NCBI RefSeq assembly: GCF_003205295.1
Contig: NZ_QJRP01000001.1
Span: 124,001-188,000 of the forward strand
Source: Pseudomonas mosselii
Lineage (GTDB): Bacteria; Pseudomonadota; Gammaproteobacteria; Pseudomonadales; Pseudomonadaceae
Reading direction: 5' to 3'
DNA: 64,000 bases
Position numbers and translations under genes: made by a program
Part shown: piece after piece, positions 19,131-28,631 of the stretch
Layout: every line of letters begins with the position of its first letter
Position numbering within the stretch: position 1 is the first letter of the stretch
The notes under the pieces: generated by a model
The model's database searches: none
What the model saw: only the letters and a program-made list of their open reading frames with translations
What the model was told of the DNA's origin: nothing

Positions 19131-19250
19131 CTGTAGGAGCGGCCTCGTGCCGCGAAAGGGCCGCAGAGCGGCCCCGGCAATTTCGGCTGCGAAGCTGAAA
19201 TCCTTGGGGCCGCTACGCAGCCCTTTCGCGGCACGAGGCCGCTCCTACAG
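19131..19250. repeat. REP pair (GAGCGGCCTCGTGCCGCG type)
   Basis: Perfect 30-bp inverted arms at 19131-19160 and 19221-19250 (CTGTAGGAGCGGCCTCGTGC...) surround a 60-bp spacer that itself contains a GGCCGC/GCGGCC symmetry. It lies between two TetR genes. Confidence 0.9.
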
Positions 19251-19259
19251 GTGAACGCG

Positions 19260-19853
19260 TCAGCCCTGGCTATTCGGCAGCAGGGTCAATGCCTGGCGGC
19301 TTGCGTCACGCAGGTCTTCGGCAGACACGCCATCGCGGGCCTGAACCGAGATGCCATGAAGGAAGGTGGCATACAAGTGGCCGAGAGCCTCGACCTGCGT
19401 GTCGGCCGGCAGTTGCCCCTGGTCACGGGCCAGGCGCAGGCGCTCGATGATCGATTCGGTGCGCTGCCGGCGGTGCCCGGACAACCATTGCTGGACCGCC
19501 AGGTTGTCCGGCGCCACGCCGCTGGCGGCGCTGACCACCAGGCAGCCCCTGGGCTCGTCGGCGCGGGTGTAGGTGCTGATGGCGTCCTCGAACATTTGCG
19601 CCAGCGCCTGGTGGATGTCCGGCAGGGCCAGGGCGCGGTCGGCGAAGCCACCCTCGGCCGACTCGTACAAGGCCACGGCCTCCTCGAACAACTGCTGCTT
19701 GCTGCCGAAGGCCGCATAGATGCGTGCGGAGGCGATGCCCAGCGCAGACACCAGGGCCGACATCGAGGTGCCCTCGTAGCCATGTTCCCAGAACAGCCGC
19801 ATCGCCTTGCGCAGCGCCTGTTGCTTGTCGAATTCCCGAGGTCGCCCTGCCAT
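19260..19853 (-). CDS. TetR-family regulator of the divergent isomerase/hydrolase genes
   Basis: 197 residues opening MAGRPREFDKQQALRKAMRL, the usual AcrR/TetR start. The helix-turn-helix is at about residues 29-50 (SMSALVSALGIASARIYAAF). A family-typical CLVVSAAS segment follows near residue 104. It faces a divergent gene pair across 108 bp that contain a perfect 9+9 palindrome, so local repression relieved by a small molecule is the natural reading. Members with this N-terminus often sense quinones, aldehydes or similar electrophiles; the ligand here is unknown. Confidence 0.9.
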   Translation of the reverse strand: MAGRPREFDKQQALRKAMRLFWEHGYEGTSMSALVSALGIASARIYAAFGSKQQLFEEAVALYESAEGGFADRALALPDIHQALAQMFEDAISTYTRADEPRGCLVVSAASGVAPDNLAVQQWLSGHRRQRTESIIERLRLARDQGQLPADTQVEALGHLYATFLHGISVQARDGVSAEDLRDASRQALTLLPNSQG

Positions 19854-19926
19854 CGCTCGTCTGCCTGATTACGCCAAACCCGCATTCTAGCCAATTTGCG
19901 ATTGACGGGCAGCGCCATTCGACTCT

Positions 19927-19950
19927 ATTGTTTGTCGATCAACAAACAAT
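19927..19950. promoter_or_regulatory. Palindromic operator for the TetR repressor
   Basis: ATTGTTTGT and ACAAACAAT, perfect 9-bp arms with a 6-bp spacer (CGATCA), end 11 bp before the isomerase-like start. Size and symmetry fit a TetR dimer. Binding would block transcription of the 19962 gene and possibly the regulator's own. Confidence 0.75.
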
Positions 19951-19961
19951 GAGATGGCATC

Positions 19962-21032
19962 ATGAGAACACTCAAGGGACCCAGCCTGCACCTCGCGCAG
20001 TTCAGCAGCGACAAACCGCCGTTCGACAGCCTGGACAGCATCGCCGACTGGGCGGCGGGGCTTGGCTTCAAGGGGCTGCAGGTACCGGCCTGGGATGCTC
20101 GGCTGTTTGACCTGGAACTGGCCGCGCAGAGCACGGGCTACTGCGATGAGATCAAGGGGCGACTGGCCGAGCGCGGCTTGCAGGTCAGCGAGCTGACCAC
20201 CCACCTGATCGGCCAGCTGGTCGCCGTGCATCCGGCCTACGACCCGATGTGCGACGCATTTGGCCCGGCCGCGCTGGCCGGGCACCCGGCGGAACGCACC
20301 GCCTGGGCGATCGAACAGATGAAGCTGGCGGCGCGGGCCAGCCGCAACCTTGGCCTGGACGATATGGGGACGTTCTCCGGCGCCCTGGCCTGGCCCTACC
20401 TGTTCCCGTTCCCGCAGCGTCCCCAGGGCCTGGTCGAGGCCGCCTTCGAGGAGCTGGCGCGGCGCTGGCGGCCGATCCTCGACTGCTGCGACGAGCAGGG
20501 TGTCAACCTGTGCTTCGAGATCCACCCGGCCGAGGACCTGCACGACGGCACCAGTTTCGAGCGCTTCCACGCACTGGTGGGAGAACACCCACGCTGTCGC
20601 ATCCTCTTCGACCCCAGCCATTTCGTCCTGCAGCAGCTCGACTACCTGTCCTACCTGGACCTCTACCACCCGTTGATCCGCATGTTTCACGTCAAGGATG
20701 CCGAGTTCAATCCGAGCGGCCGGCAGGGTGTGTACGGTGGCTACAGCGACTGGACCGAACGTGCCGGGCGCTTCCGCTCGCTGGGCGATGGCCAGGTGGA
20801 TTTCAAGGCGATTTTCGCCAAGCTGGCGCAATACGACTTCGCCGGCTGGGCAACCCTGGAGTGGGAATGCTGCCTGAAGAACCAGGAGGACGGCGCCCGT
20901 GAAGGCGTCGAGTTCATCAACCGCCATATCATCCAGGTCACCGACCAGGTGTTCGACGACTTTGCTGGCGCGCCGATCGACGCCCGGCAGGTCCAGCGCA
21001 TGTTGGGCATCGACAAGGAGGTACGGGTATGA
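19962..21032 (+). CDS. Sugar phosphate isomerase/epimerase-like TIM barrel
   Basis: 356-residue member of the xylose-isomerase-like (AP endonuclease 2) TIM-barrel superfamily. Metal-ligand candidates along the barrel are Glu in CFEIHPAEDLHD, Asp/His in ILFDPSHF, His/Asp in MFHVKDAEF, and the C-terminal Glu in ATLEWECC. The enzyme probably isomerises or epimerises a sugar or cyclitol; the substrate is not predictable. The next gene overlaps by 4 bp (ATGA). Control by the divergent TetR is likely because a palindrome sits 11 bp upstream. Confidence 0.85.
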   Translation: MRTLKGPSLHLAQFSSDKPPFDSLDSIADWAAGLGFKGLQVPAWDARLFDLELAAQSTGYCDEIKGRLAERGLQVSELTTHLIGQLVAVHPAYDPMCDAFGPAALAGHPAERTAWAIEQMKLAARASRNLGLDDMGTFSGALAWPYLFPFPQRPQGLVEAAFEELARRWRPILDCCDEQGVNLCFEIHPAEDLHDGTSFERFHALVGEHPRCRILFDPSHFVLQQLDYLSYLDLYHPLIRMFHVKDAEFNPSGRQGVYGGYSDWTERAGRFRSLGDGQVDFKAIFAKLAQYDFAGWATLEWECCLKNQEDGAREGVEFINRHIIQVTDQVFDDFAGAPIDARQVQRMLGIDKEVRV

Positions 21033-21913
21033 GCTTGTCCGTCGAGACCTTGGGTGACGCCTTCGAGCATGTCTATGTGCAGGTGCAGGGCCAGCGTCTG
21101 CACTGTGTCGTGGCCGGTGCGGGCGAGCCGGTGCTGTTGCTGCCGGGCTGGCCACAGACCTGGTACGCCTGGCGCCATGTGCTGCCGATCCTGGCCGCGC
21201 GGGGTTTTCGCGCCATCGCCATCGATCCGCCGGGGCTGGGGGATTCGGACCGTCCCCAGGAGGGTTACGACACGGGCAACGTCGCCCGCGTGCTGCATGC
21301 CGCCATGGCCCGGTTGGGGCATGAGCGCTATCACTTGGTCGGCCACGACGTGGGGATGTGGGTGGCCTATGCCATGGCCTGCGACCTGCCGCAGGCGGTC
21401 CGTTCGTTGACGGTGGCCGAGGCGGTGATTCCCGGATTGGCCGAAGCGCCGCCGATCTTCGTGGCGCCGCAGGAGAACATCTTCCTTTGGCATTTCCTGT
21501 TCAACCAGGTGCGCGACCTGCCGGAATTCCTGATCGCCGGACGCGAGGAGGGTTACCTCAACTTCATGTTCGATCGCTGGGCGGTGCGCCGGCACACGGT
21601 GGCGGCGGATGTCTATATCCGCGCCTACGCATCGCCGGGCGGGATGCGGGCCGGCTTCGCCTATTACCGGGCGATCCCCGAGACCGTCCGGCAGAACCGC
21701 GAGCGCGCCAGGACGCCGCTGCCCATGCCGGTGCTGGCGATCGGTGCCGAGCATGCCACGGGCGATGCGCCGCTGCTGACGATGCAGGGGCACGCCGACT
21801 CGGTGCGCGGCGTGATCCTGCCGGGGTGTGGGCACTTCGTCATGGAGGAGGCGCCGGTGTCGTTCAACGAGCACTTGCTGGCGTTTTTGGAGGAGGTCGA
21901 GGTCAACCGCTGA
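21029..21913 (+). CDS. Alpha/beta-hydrolase, epoxide hydrolase/dehalogenase-like
   Basis: 294-residue alpha/beta-hydrolase. The oxyanion region is LLLPGWPQTWYAW, and the nucleophile elbow GHDVGMW near residue 110 has Asp, as in epoxide hydrolases and haloalkane dehalogenases rather than Ser esterases. The acid and His come late (GCGHFVMEEAP). The cap region is in the middle. It is coupled to the isomerase-like gene, suggesting a two-step route for one small molecule. The exact substrate is unknown. Confidence 0.85.
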   Translation: MSLSVETLGDAFEHVYVQVQGQRLHCVVAGAGEPVLLLPGWPQTWYAWRHVLPILAARGFRAIAIDPPGLGDSDRPQEGYDTGNVARVLHAAMARLGHERYHLVGHDVGMWVAYAMACDLPQAVRSLTVAEAVIPGLAEAPPIFVAPQENIFLWHFLFNQVRDLPEFLIAGREEGYLNFMFDRWAVRRHTVAADVYIRAYASPGGMRAGFAYYRAIPETVRQNRERARTPLPMPVLAIGAEHATGDAPLLTMQGHADSVRGVILPGCGHFVMEEAPVSFNEHLLAFLEEVEVNR

Positions 21914-22145
21914 TTGCGGTCCTGGTCCTGGCGGCGTCGGTCACCACCTGCGGGCGGCCGGCGCGCGACACAGCCAGTTTGCGCTGCTCGTATTCCTCCA
22001 GGCTCAGGCCCTGACGCTGCAGCGCCTCAAGTTGCAGCTGACGGGTTTCCTCGGCGGTATAGGGGCGTAGCTCGGGATGACTGGCGCAGCCGCTTAGCAC
22101 AGCGATGGCCAGGGCAGCGAGGAGGCGGCGGGCGGTGGTATTCAT
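21903..22145 (-). CDS. Small lipoprotein, 80 aa
   Basis: Predicted lipoprotein with signal MNTTARRLLAALAIAVLSGC (lipobox LSGC, Cys20) and a 60-residue hydrophilic helix-rich remainder (EETRQLQLEALQRQGLSLEE). It overlaps the hydrolase gene tail to tail by 11 bp. Function not recognised. Confidence 0.7.
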   Translation of the reverse strand: MNTTARRLLAALAIAVLSGCASHPELRPYTAEETRQLQLEALQRQGLSLEEYEQRKLAVSRAGRPQVVTDAARTRTAISG

Positions 22146-22309
22146 CGGGGCGGTTCCGTGAGCCTGGGATTCGAGGGTGTCGAATCGATGAGCTCAGGTT
22201 ATGGGCCGCGATGACGCTTTGGAAATTGCTGCGCTCGATAGTGAGTATCGAAGCATACGCATATCCGCTTGGTCGCCCGTTCCATGCGCTTGTACTGTCT
22301 GGTCCGTCC

Positions 22310-23011
22310 TCAGCGAGGCATGTAGCCCAACTGCCAGGCCCGCGGAATGAACACCGTCACCAGTGCCAGCAGGCAGGCCAGGCCGCAACTGGCCGTCAAC
22401 GCCTGCAAGCCAAGCCGCTGCTGCAACCATGCACCGAGCGCGGCGCCCAGCAGCATGCCGCTCCAGGGCACCAGTTGCACCCGCCAGCCATCGCGCCGCT
22501 CACCCAGCAGCCAGCGCCCCAGGCCACGGCCGAAGCGCGACAGCGCGCCGGTGACGTAGGTAAGACCGATCGGCAGGCCGTTCACCTGCTCGACCACGGC
22601 GTTGAGCATGCCCATGGCCAGGGTGGCCGCGATCAGCGCGGGGAAGGTGATCGACGCCGGCCAGGCCGCGGCGAAGGCCAGCAGGGTGGCGACGATCAGC
22701 AGCAAGGGCGCAGCGCGCCGGCGCAGGCGCCGGGCCAGCAGGACACCCAGGGTGTTGCCCAGCACGAAACCGAGGATCGCCAGGGCCAGGCGCAGCATCA
22801 GCGCCAGGTCCGCCTGGCTGATGGCCACCGCCAGGCGGGTGGTGTTGCCGCTCATGAACGAGACGAAGTCGCCCAGTGCCAGCAGGCCGATGGCATCGGT
22901 CATGCCGGCCAGCACCGACAGCCCGGCCACCAGCCCCAGGCCGACCCGCCCGCGCAGGGCCTGCAGGCGCGCGCGACGGGCACTGTGCTGGGAGGAGGCG
23001 GTGGGCAGCAT
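22310..23011 (-). CDS. DUF1275 (YoaK-type) membrane protein
   Basis: 233-residue inner-membrane protein with about six hydrophobic segments. The family opening GLSVLAGMTDAIGLLALGDFV and the FMSGNTTRLAV motif near residues 52-62 are clear. The family is widespread and thought to be transporters, with no proven substrate. It stands alone between a lipoprotein and an acetyltransferase gene. Confidence 0.88.
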   Translation of the reverse strand: MLPTASSQHSARRARLQALRGRVGLGLVAGLSVLAGMTDAIGLLALGDFVSFMSGNTTRLAVAISQADLALMLRLALAILGFVLGNTLGVLLARRLRRRAAPLLLIVATLLAFAAAWPASITFPALIAATLAMGMLNAVVEQVNGLPIGLTYVTGALSRFGRGLGRWLLGERRDGWRVQLVPWSGMLLGAALGAWLQQRLGLQALTASCGLACLLALVTVFIPRAWQLGYMPR

Positions 23012-23043
23012 GGGACGGGTCTCCGGGGCAGGGGGTTCTGATC

Positions 23044-23517
23044 TTATACCCGGGTCACGACCTTGCGCATGGGGATGCAGGACAGTTCGAGGCCAAAGGG
23101 CGACTGGTAGGTCGATTGTGCTTCGCCGACGTAGCCGCAGCGGCGATAGAACGCGGCGGCGTTGAGGGTGGCATCCAGATGGACCGTTTCCAGGCCCTCG
23201 GCCCGGGCGATGCCTTCGAGGTGTTCGACCATCCTGCGGGCGATGCCCTGGCCCATGAACGACGGCAGCACGAACAGTGCACCCAGTTCGCCGTTGTGCA
23301 GGTCGAGCATGCCGGTGGCGGCAATCGTGCCGTCCACGCAGGCAAGGTGGTAATAGTCGGCGACCACTGCCGCATAGCCTTCGGTATACGGAACCTCAGC
23401 CCAGGCCTGGGCCAGCGTGTCGCCGTAGGCCTCGGCGCACTGGTGCAGGATCGCCTGGCGGCGGATGGTGTAGGTTTCCAGCGCATCGTGGCGGCTGGCG
23501 CGGCGTATTTCGAGCAT
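23044..23517 (-). CDS. GNAT-family N-acetyltransferase
   Basis: 157 residues starting MLEIRRASRHDALETYTIRR, with GGGAGG upstream; an upstream in-frame start at 23604 lacks a site. The acetyl-CoA pyrophosphate loop is FVLPSFMGQGIARRMVEHL (the Q/R-x-x-G-x-G/A signature), followed by a C-terminal AAFYRRCGYV motif. The substrate is unknown. Confidence 0.88.
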   Translation of the reverse strand: MLEIRRASRHDALETYTIRRQAILHQCAEAYGDTLAQAWAEVPYTEGYAAVVADYYHLACVDGTIAATGMLDLHNGELGALFVLPSFMGQGIARRMVEHLEGIARAEGLETVHLDATLNAAAFYRRCGYVGEAQSTYQSPFGLELSCIPMRKVVTRV

Positions 23518-23661
23518 GGGTTCCCTCCCGGTTGAGCCCGGATGATAACAAGGGCGTCCGGGAAATCGCTCATTGGCGTGGTGCAATGGGATTGTGCTGT
23601 TCAATCACCGTGGTTGGTCGCATGCTGCGGGCTTCTCGCAAGCACAGTGTCGAGGCAGGCA

Positions 23662-24402
23662 ATGACAATGGATACGCCCGTGGTAATGGTCAATGGCCTG
23701 GTCGGCTGCCTGGATCACCCGGCGTTTCAGCGCACCCTGCGACCAAGGAAGGTGTTCGCCCCGGAGCTGCTCGGCTACGGTAGCCTGGGCGACACGCCGT
23801 CGCCGCTGGTCGACATCGGCGCTCAGGTCGAGCACCTGCGACGGATCCTGTTGGCGCACAACCTGCCCTATGTACACCTGCTCGGCCACTCCGTGGGCGG
23901 GGTGGTGGCTATGCTGTTTGCCCGGCGCTATCCGGCCAGCGTGGCGAGCGTGATCAGTGTCGAGGGCAATTTCACCTTGAAGGATGCGTTCTGGTCGGCG
24001 TCGGTGGCACGCATGGCTCCAGTCGAGGCAGAGGCGCTGTTGCAAGGTTATCGTGACGATGCCTCTGCCTGGCTGGCCCGCTCCGGCATCATGGCCGATC
24101 CTGGGCGCCTGGCGCTGGCGGACCAGTGGCTGGTCTACCAGGGCGCGGGCACGCTGCAGGCCATGGCGCGCTCGGTAGTGGCGGTGACCGGCGCGCCAGG
24201 CTACCTGGCGCAGTTGCGCACGTTGTTCGCCATGAAACCGGTGCACTTGGTCGCCGGCGAACATTCGCGGGCGGGCTGGGATGTACCGCACTGGGCCGAG
24301 GAGCAGGCGGCCAGTTTTACCGTGCTGCCGCGAGTGGGGCACCTGATGATGCTCGAAGACCCGCAAGGCTTCGCTAATGCCATCGCCCGCCTGCTCGACT
24401 GA
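23662..24402 (+). CDS. Alpha/beta-hydrolase
   Basis: 246-residue hydrolase. The nucleophile elbow is LLGHSVGGVVAML (Ser in GHSVGG near residue 77), a serine-hydrolase pattern unlike the neighbouring Asp-type enzyme at 21029. The late catalytic His is in LPRVGHLMML. The ATG at 23662 or 23668 may be used; upstream in-frame residues look non-coding. It ends 6 bp before the convergent RibD-like gene. Substrate unknown. Confidence 0.8.
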   Translation: MTMDTPVVMVNGLVGCLDHPAFQRTLRPRKVFAPELLGYGSLGDTPSPLVDIGAQVEHLRRILLAHNLPYVHLLGHSVGGVVAMLFARRYPASVASVISVEGNFTLKDAFWSASVARMAPVEAEALLQGYRDDASAWLARSGIMADPGRLALADQWLVYQGAGTLQAMARSVVAVTGAPGYLAQLRTLFAMKPVHLVAGEHSRAGWDVPHWAEEQAASFTVLPRVGHLMMLEDPQGFANAIARLLD

Positions 24403-24408
24403 CCGGGC

Positions 24409-25023
24409 TCAGAACGATCCTGTCTGCACCTCGCCGCTGCGCACGTAATGCGCCAGCAGTACCCCGTTGGGCGTGCTGCTCGATTCCACCAGCTTGAAGG
24501 CTGCGGCCTGTGCATCATCGCCGAACAGGCGTTTGCCGCGCCCCAGCAGCAGGGGATGGATCAGCAGGCGCAGCTCGTCCACCAGCCCGGCCGCCAGCAG
24601 TTGGCGTACCAGTTCACCGCTGCCCTGGGTCAGCAGAGCCGGGCCGTCCTGTTGCTTGAGCGCGCGCACCGCCCCCGTCACATCGCCACCCAAGGGGTGG
24701 CTGCTTTGCCAGTCGATGGATTCGGGGCGGTGGGTGGCGACGTGCTTGGCCACGCCATTGAACAGGTCGGCCAACGGACGATCCGGTGCCTCGCGCCCGA
24801 CCTCTGGCCAGAACCTGGCGAAGATGTCGTAGGTGCGCCGCCCCAGCAGCAGTTCGAAAGGTTGGCTGAACAAGGTCTGCATGGCCTGGCCGAAAGCCTC
24901 GTCGGCCAATGGCGGGATCCAGCCGCCATGGGTGAAGCCGCCGCTGGTGTCTTCCTGTGGACCGCCAGGAGCCTGTATGACGCCGTCGAGAGTGATGAAG
25001 GCGGCGACGATGAGCTTGCGCAT
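24409..25023 (-). CDS. Dihydrofolate reductase/RibD C-terminal-like protein
   Basis: 204-residue protein with the RibD C-terminal/DHFR-like fold: MRKLIVAAFITLDGVIQAPG at the start, the LLLGRRTYDIFARFWP segment, and the NADPH-binding GSGELVRQLLAAGLVDELRL typical of this family. It has no deaminase domain, so it is not the riboflavin enzyme itself. Stand-alone copies like this (YyaP/YwjB type) have no firm function. Confidence 0.85.
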   Translation of the reverse strand: MRKLIVAAFITLDGVIQAPGGPQEDTSGGFTHGGWIPPLADEAFGQAMQTLFSQPFELLLGRRTYDIFARFWPEVGREAPDRPLADLFNGVAKHVATHRPESIDWQSSHPLGGDVTGAVRALKQQDGPALLTQGSGELVRQLLAAGLVDELRLLIHPLLLGRGKRLFGDDAQAAAFKLVESSSTPNGVLLAHYVRSGEVQTGSF

Positions 25024-25174
25024 GGGATGAATCTCCTCGGGTGGGTATGCTGGATAGTCGAACGGGGTTGGCGAGAATCGACAGCAGTGCTGAACGATAG
25101 CCAGGGTTCGACGGGTAGGTGCACAGGAGGAGGGAGAAGCAAGGAGCGGCCTTGGCGCGCAGGGTAAGCATCAC

Positions 25175-25209
25175 CAGCGTGGGAGCGGCGCACCGCCGCT
25201 CCCACGCTG
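25175..25209. other. Hairpin downstream of nhaB
   Basis: CAGCGTGGGAGCGGCG pairs with CGCCGCTCCCACGCTG (16-bp stem, 3-base loop). No T-run follows, so it resembles a half REP element that may protect or end the nhaB mRNA. Confidence 0.6.
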
Positions 25210-25236
25210 TTTCAGGTAGCGTTTTGTTCCTGGCTG

Positions 25237-26739
25237 CTACAGCCAGTAGGTCACTGCCCACCAGCCAAGGCCACCCATGACCATGGTGTAGGGCAAGGCC
25301 ATCCACACCATCCTTCCATAGGACAGCCGCACCAGCGGCGCGATCGCCGAGGTCAGCAGGAACAGGAACGCCGCCTGGCCATTGGGCGTGGCCACGCTGG
25401 GCAGGTTGGTGCCGGTGTTGATCGCCACCGCCAGGGTCTCGAAGTGCTCGCGGCTCATCGCGCCATTGACGAACGCCTGCTTGACCTCGGTGATGTAGAT
25501 GGTGGCGACGAACACGTTGTCGCTGATCGCCGACAGCAGGCCGTTGGCCAGGTACAGCATGCCCGGCTGTTGCTCGCTGGGCAGGGCCAGCACCCAGGCG
25601 ATCAGCGGGCTGAATAGCTGCTGCTGGTGGATCACCGCGACCACGGCAAAGAACACCACCAGCAGTGCGGTGAACGGCATGGCGTCCTGGAACGCGCGGC
25701 CCAGGCGGTGTTCGTCGGTGATGCCGGTGAAGGCGGTGATCAGCACGATGACCATCAGGCCGATGAGGCCGACCTCGGCAATGTGCAGGCCCAGGCAGAC
25801 GATCAGGATCAACGCGGCCAGGCCTTGCACCACCAGGGCGATGCGCTGGGCCGGAGTGCGCGCGGCGTCGTCCTCGGCGGCGTAGGCGGCCAGTACCTGG
25901 CGCACACGCTCGGGCATCAGCGTGCCGTAGCCGAACAGGCGCAGCTTCTCCAGCAGCACGCAAGTCACCAGGCCTGCCGCCAGTACCGGCATCGACACCG
26001 GCGCGACCTTGAGGAAGAAGTCGGCGAAGTGCCAACCCATTTCATGGCCGATCAGCAGGTTCTGCGGCTCGCCCACCAGGGTGCACACGCCACCCAGCGC
26101 CGTGCCCACGGCGCCGTGCATCAGCAGGCTGCGCAGGAAGGCGCGGAACTGGTTGAGGTCGTCGCGGTGCAGTTGTTCGACCTGGTGGTCGCTGTCCAGC
26201 GCCGACTCCTCCCGTGGGTTGGTGCCCGAGGCGACCCGGTGGTACACCGCATAGAAGCCCACCGCGGCGCTGATGATCACCGCGGTCACGGTCAGGGCGT
26301 CGAGGAACGCCGAGAGAAACGCCGAGAGCACGCAGAACAGCAGGCTCAGCACCGCCTTGGAGCGCACGCCCAGCAGGATCCGCGAGAACAGATACAGCAG
26401 CAGCTCCTTCATGAAGTGAATGCCAGCGACCATGAACATCAGCAGCAGGATCACCGGGAAGTTGTGCTGCAGCTCTTCGTACAGGGCCTCGGGCGTGGTC
26501 ATGCGCAGCAGCAGCGCTTCGACCAGCAGCAGGCCGCCGGGCATCAGCGGGTAGCACTTGAGCGCCATCCCTAAGGTGAAGATGAACTGGATCACCAGCA
26601 CCCAGCCGGTGACCACCGGGCCAAGGGTCGCCAGCAGCAAGGGGTTGAGGACCAGGAACAGGCAGATGATGGCCTTGTACCAACGCGGCGACTGGCCCAG
26701 GAAGCCGTGGGCGAGGGCGCCGGTCAGGGAACGGGACAT
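25237..26739 (-). CDS. nhaB: Na+/H+ antiporter NhaB
   Basis: Electrogenic sodium/proton antiporter of the inner membrane, exporting Na+ for pH and salt balance. The 500 residues compare with about 513 in E. coli. The N-terminus [20 protein letters not shown] and the cores [36 protein letters not shown] and [18 protein letters not shown] match the NhaB family. The start at 26739 is chosen by homology. It is divergent from the crotonase gene; the NhaR-type regulator is about 12 kb away. Confidence 0.95.
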   Translation of the reverse strand: MSRSLTGALAHGFLGQSPRWYKAIICLFLVLNPLLLATLGPVVTGWVLVIQFIFTLGMALKCYPLMPGGLLLVEALLLRMTTPEALYEELQHNFPVILLLMFMVAGIHFMKELLLYLFSRILLGVRSKAVLSLLFCVLSAFLSAFLDALTVTAVIISAAVGFYAVYHRVASGTNPREESALDSDHQVEQLHRDDLNQFRAFLRSLLMHGAVGTALGGVCTLVGEPQNLLIGHEMGWHFADFFLKVAPVSMPVLAAGLVTCVLLEKLRLFGYGTLMPERVRQVLAAYAAEDDAARTPAQRIALVVQGLAALILIVCLGLHIAEVGLIGLMVIVLITAFTGITDEHRLGRAFQDAMPFTALLVVFFAVVAVIHQQQLFSPLIAWVLALPSEQQPGMLYLANGLLSAISDNVFVATIYITEVKQAFVNGAMSREHFETLAVAINTGTNLPSVATPNGQAAFLFLLTSAIAPLVRLSYGRMVWMALPYTMVMGGLGWWAVTYWL

Positions 26740-26890
26740 GAATTTGTATCCTTTTGATTCAGCAGTGGCGCAAGGTGCCGCATCGCGCCTCGGGGTGCAA
26801 GTCATCCAGTCCGGCTTTTGGCACATGTGCAGCCTTGCGGGTGCGCTAAGATCCGGCGTTGTGAATCCTTTTCCCACAGGAGTGCCGCTC

Positions 26891-27703
26891 GTGACCGAAT
26901 ACACCGCGTTCAAGGTCGAACTGACCGACAACATCGCCCACGTGCAGATCAACCGCCCGGACAAGATCAACGCGATGAACGCCGCCTTCTGGGAAGAGCT
27001 GGTCGAGATCTTCCAGTGGATCGACGACACCGACGCGGTGCGCGTGGTGGTCATCAGCGGCGCCGGCAAGCACTTCTCCTCCGGCATCGACTTGACGATG
27101 CTGGCCACCCTGGCGCAGCAACTGGGCAAGGACGTGGGCCGTAACGCCCGGGTGATGCGCCGTACCATCCTGCGCCTGCAAGGCTCGTTCAACGCCGTGG
27201 ACAACTGCCGCAAGCCGGTGCTGGCGGCGATCCAGGGCTACTGCATCGGCGGCGCCATCGATATGGTCTCGGCCTGCGACATGCGTTACTGCGCCGCTGA
27301 CGCGCAGTTCTCGATCAAGGAAATCGACATGGGCATGGCCGCCGATGTCGGTACCTTGCAACGTTTGCCGCGTATCATCGGCGACGGCATCATGCGTGAG
27401 CTGGCCTACACCGGCCGCCGGGTCGACGCCCAGGAGGCGCTGCGCATCGGCCTGGTCAACCGCGTCTATGATGACCAGGCGGCACTGCTCGACGGGGTCT
27501 TTGCCATCGCCCGCGAGATTGCCGCAAAATCGCCGATCGCCGTGGCCGGCACCAAGGAGATGATCAGCTACATGCGCGACCATCGCATCGACGATGGCCT
27601 GGAGTACATCGCCACCTGGAACGCGGCCATGCTGCAGTCCGAGGACCTGCGCGTGGCCATGGCTGCGCACATGAGCAAACAGCAACCGACGTTCGCCGAC
27701 TAA
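26891..27703 (+). CDS. Crotonase, delta3,5-delta2,4-dienoyl-CoA isomerase type
   Basis: 270-residue enoyl-CoA hydratase/isomerase superfamily member, GTG start with AGGAG 8 bp upstream. Oxyanion-hole segments are [11 protein letters not shown] and [14 protein letters not shown]. The stretch [20 protein letters not shown] is nearly that of eukaryotic ECH1, including the Glu and the AADVG Asp used for the 1,5-proton shift. This points to dienoyl-CoA isomerase, used when beta-oxidising unsaturated fatty acids with odd-numbered double bonds. Ordinary hydratase activity is the alternative. Confidence 0.85.
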   Translation: MTEYTAFKVELTDNIAHVQINRPDKINAMNAAFWEELVEIFQWIDDTDAVRVVVISGAGKHFSSGIDLTMLATLAQQLGKDVGRNARVMRRTILRLQGSFNAVDNCRKPVLAAIQGYCIGGAIDMVSACDMRYCAADAQFSIKEIDMGMAADVGTLQRLPRIIGDGIMRELAYTGRRVDAQEALRIGLVNRVYDDQAALLDGVFAIAREIAAKSPIAVAGTKEMISYMRDHRIDDGLEYIATWNAAMLQSEDLRVAMAAHMSKQQPTFAD

Positions 27704-27739
27704 CTGGACAGTGGCGGGCGCCATCAAGGGACCCGAACC

Positions 27740-28570
27740 ATGTCAGCACGCTGGACAACCGCAGTACTCGACCCGCAGATCACCGGGGGGCTGGCCGTCG
27801 CCCGCAGCCCGGAGGGGTTCCTGGTGGACGCCAACGGCGCGCTGTTCCCCCGCGACTGGCTCAAGCGCCAGGAGCTGGATGTGCTGTGCGAGCACGGTAT
27901 CGGTCATTTCGACGGCCAGCCGGTGTTCCTGCTGGAGCTGCGCGGCGCCGGTGAAGTGCCGGGTTGCCACTGGCAGGGGCTGCGCCGGTTTATGCTTGAA
28001 GGCGACTTCGACACTTACAAGGTGCTCGGTTACGCCGCGCAGATCGGCACCTGGGCTCGCGAGCACCGCTTCTGCGGCAGTTGCGGGCAGGCCATGACGC
28101 AGATTCGCTGGGAGCGGGCGATGTACTGCCAGCCGTGCGACCTGCATAGTTATCCGCGGATTTCACCGAGCATGATCGTGCTGATTACTCGCGGCGACGA
28201 GGTGCTCTTGGCTCGTTCGCCGCGCTTTGTCACCGGGGTCTACAGCACCCTGGCGGGATTTGCGGAGCCGGGGGAGTCGGCCGAGGACTGCCTGGTGCGC
28301 GAGGTGCGTGAAGAGGTGGCGGTGGAGGTCAGGAACATTCAGTACGTCGGCAGCCAGTGCTGGCCGTTTCCGCATTCGATGATGCTGGGGTTTCATGCCG
28401 AGTACGCTGGGGGGGAGATTGTCATGCAGGCGGATGAGATCGAGGATGCGCGGTGGTTCAATGTGCATGAGTTGCCGCCTTTGCCGGCGGGGCGGTCGAT
28501 TGCGCGGTATCTGATTGATTTGTATGTGGCGCGGCGATTGGGTTTGCCTGTGCCTGTGCTGCAGGGGTGA
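27740..28570 (+). CDS. nudC: NADH pyrophosphatase / NAD-RNA decapping hydrolase NudC
   Basis: Nudix hydrolase of 276 residues that splits NADH to NMNH and AMP and removes NAD caps from RNA. A zinc ribbon uses Cys112, Cys115, Cys130 and Cys133. The Nudix box is [20 protein letters not shown] (173-192). The NudC signature just after it is normally SQPWPFPxS; here it reads SQCWPFPHS, with Cys replacing the first Pro. It lies 36 bp after the crotonase gene and may share its transcript. Confidence 0.93.
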   Translation: MSARWTTAVLDPQITGGLAVARSPEGFLVDANGALFPRDWLKRQELDVLCEHGIGHFDGQPVFLLELRGAGEVPGCHWQGLRRFMLEGDFDTYKVLGYAAQIGTWAREHRFCGSCGQAMTQIRWERAMYCQPCDLHSYPRISPSMIVLITRGDEVLLARSPRFVTGVYSTLAGFAEPGESAEDCLVREVREEVAVEVRNIQYVGSQCWPFPHSMMLGFHAEYAGGEIVMQADEIEDARWFNVHELPPLPAGRSIARYLIDLYVARRLGLPVPVLQG

Positions 28571-28631
28571 GTGCTGCTCATTCTCCGAGGTTTGATCCAT
28601 CAGTTTAAAGCCTACATCAATAGATATGCCC

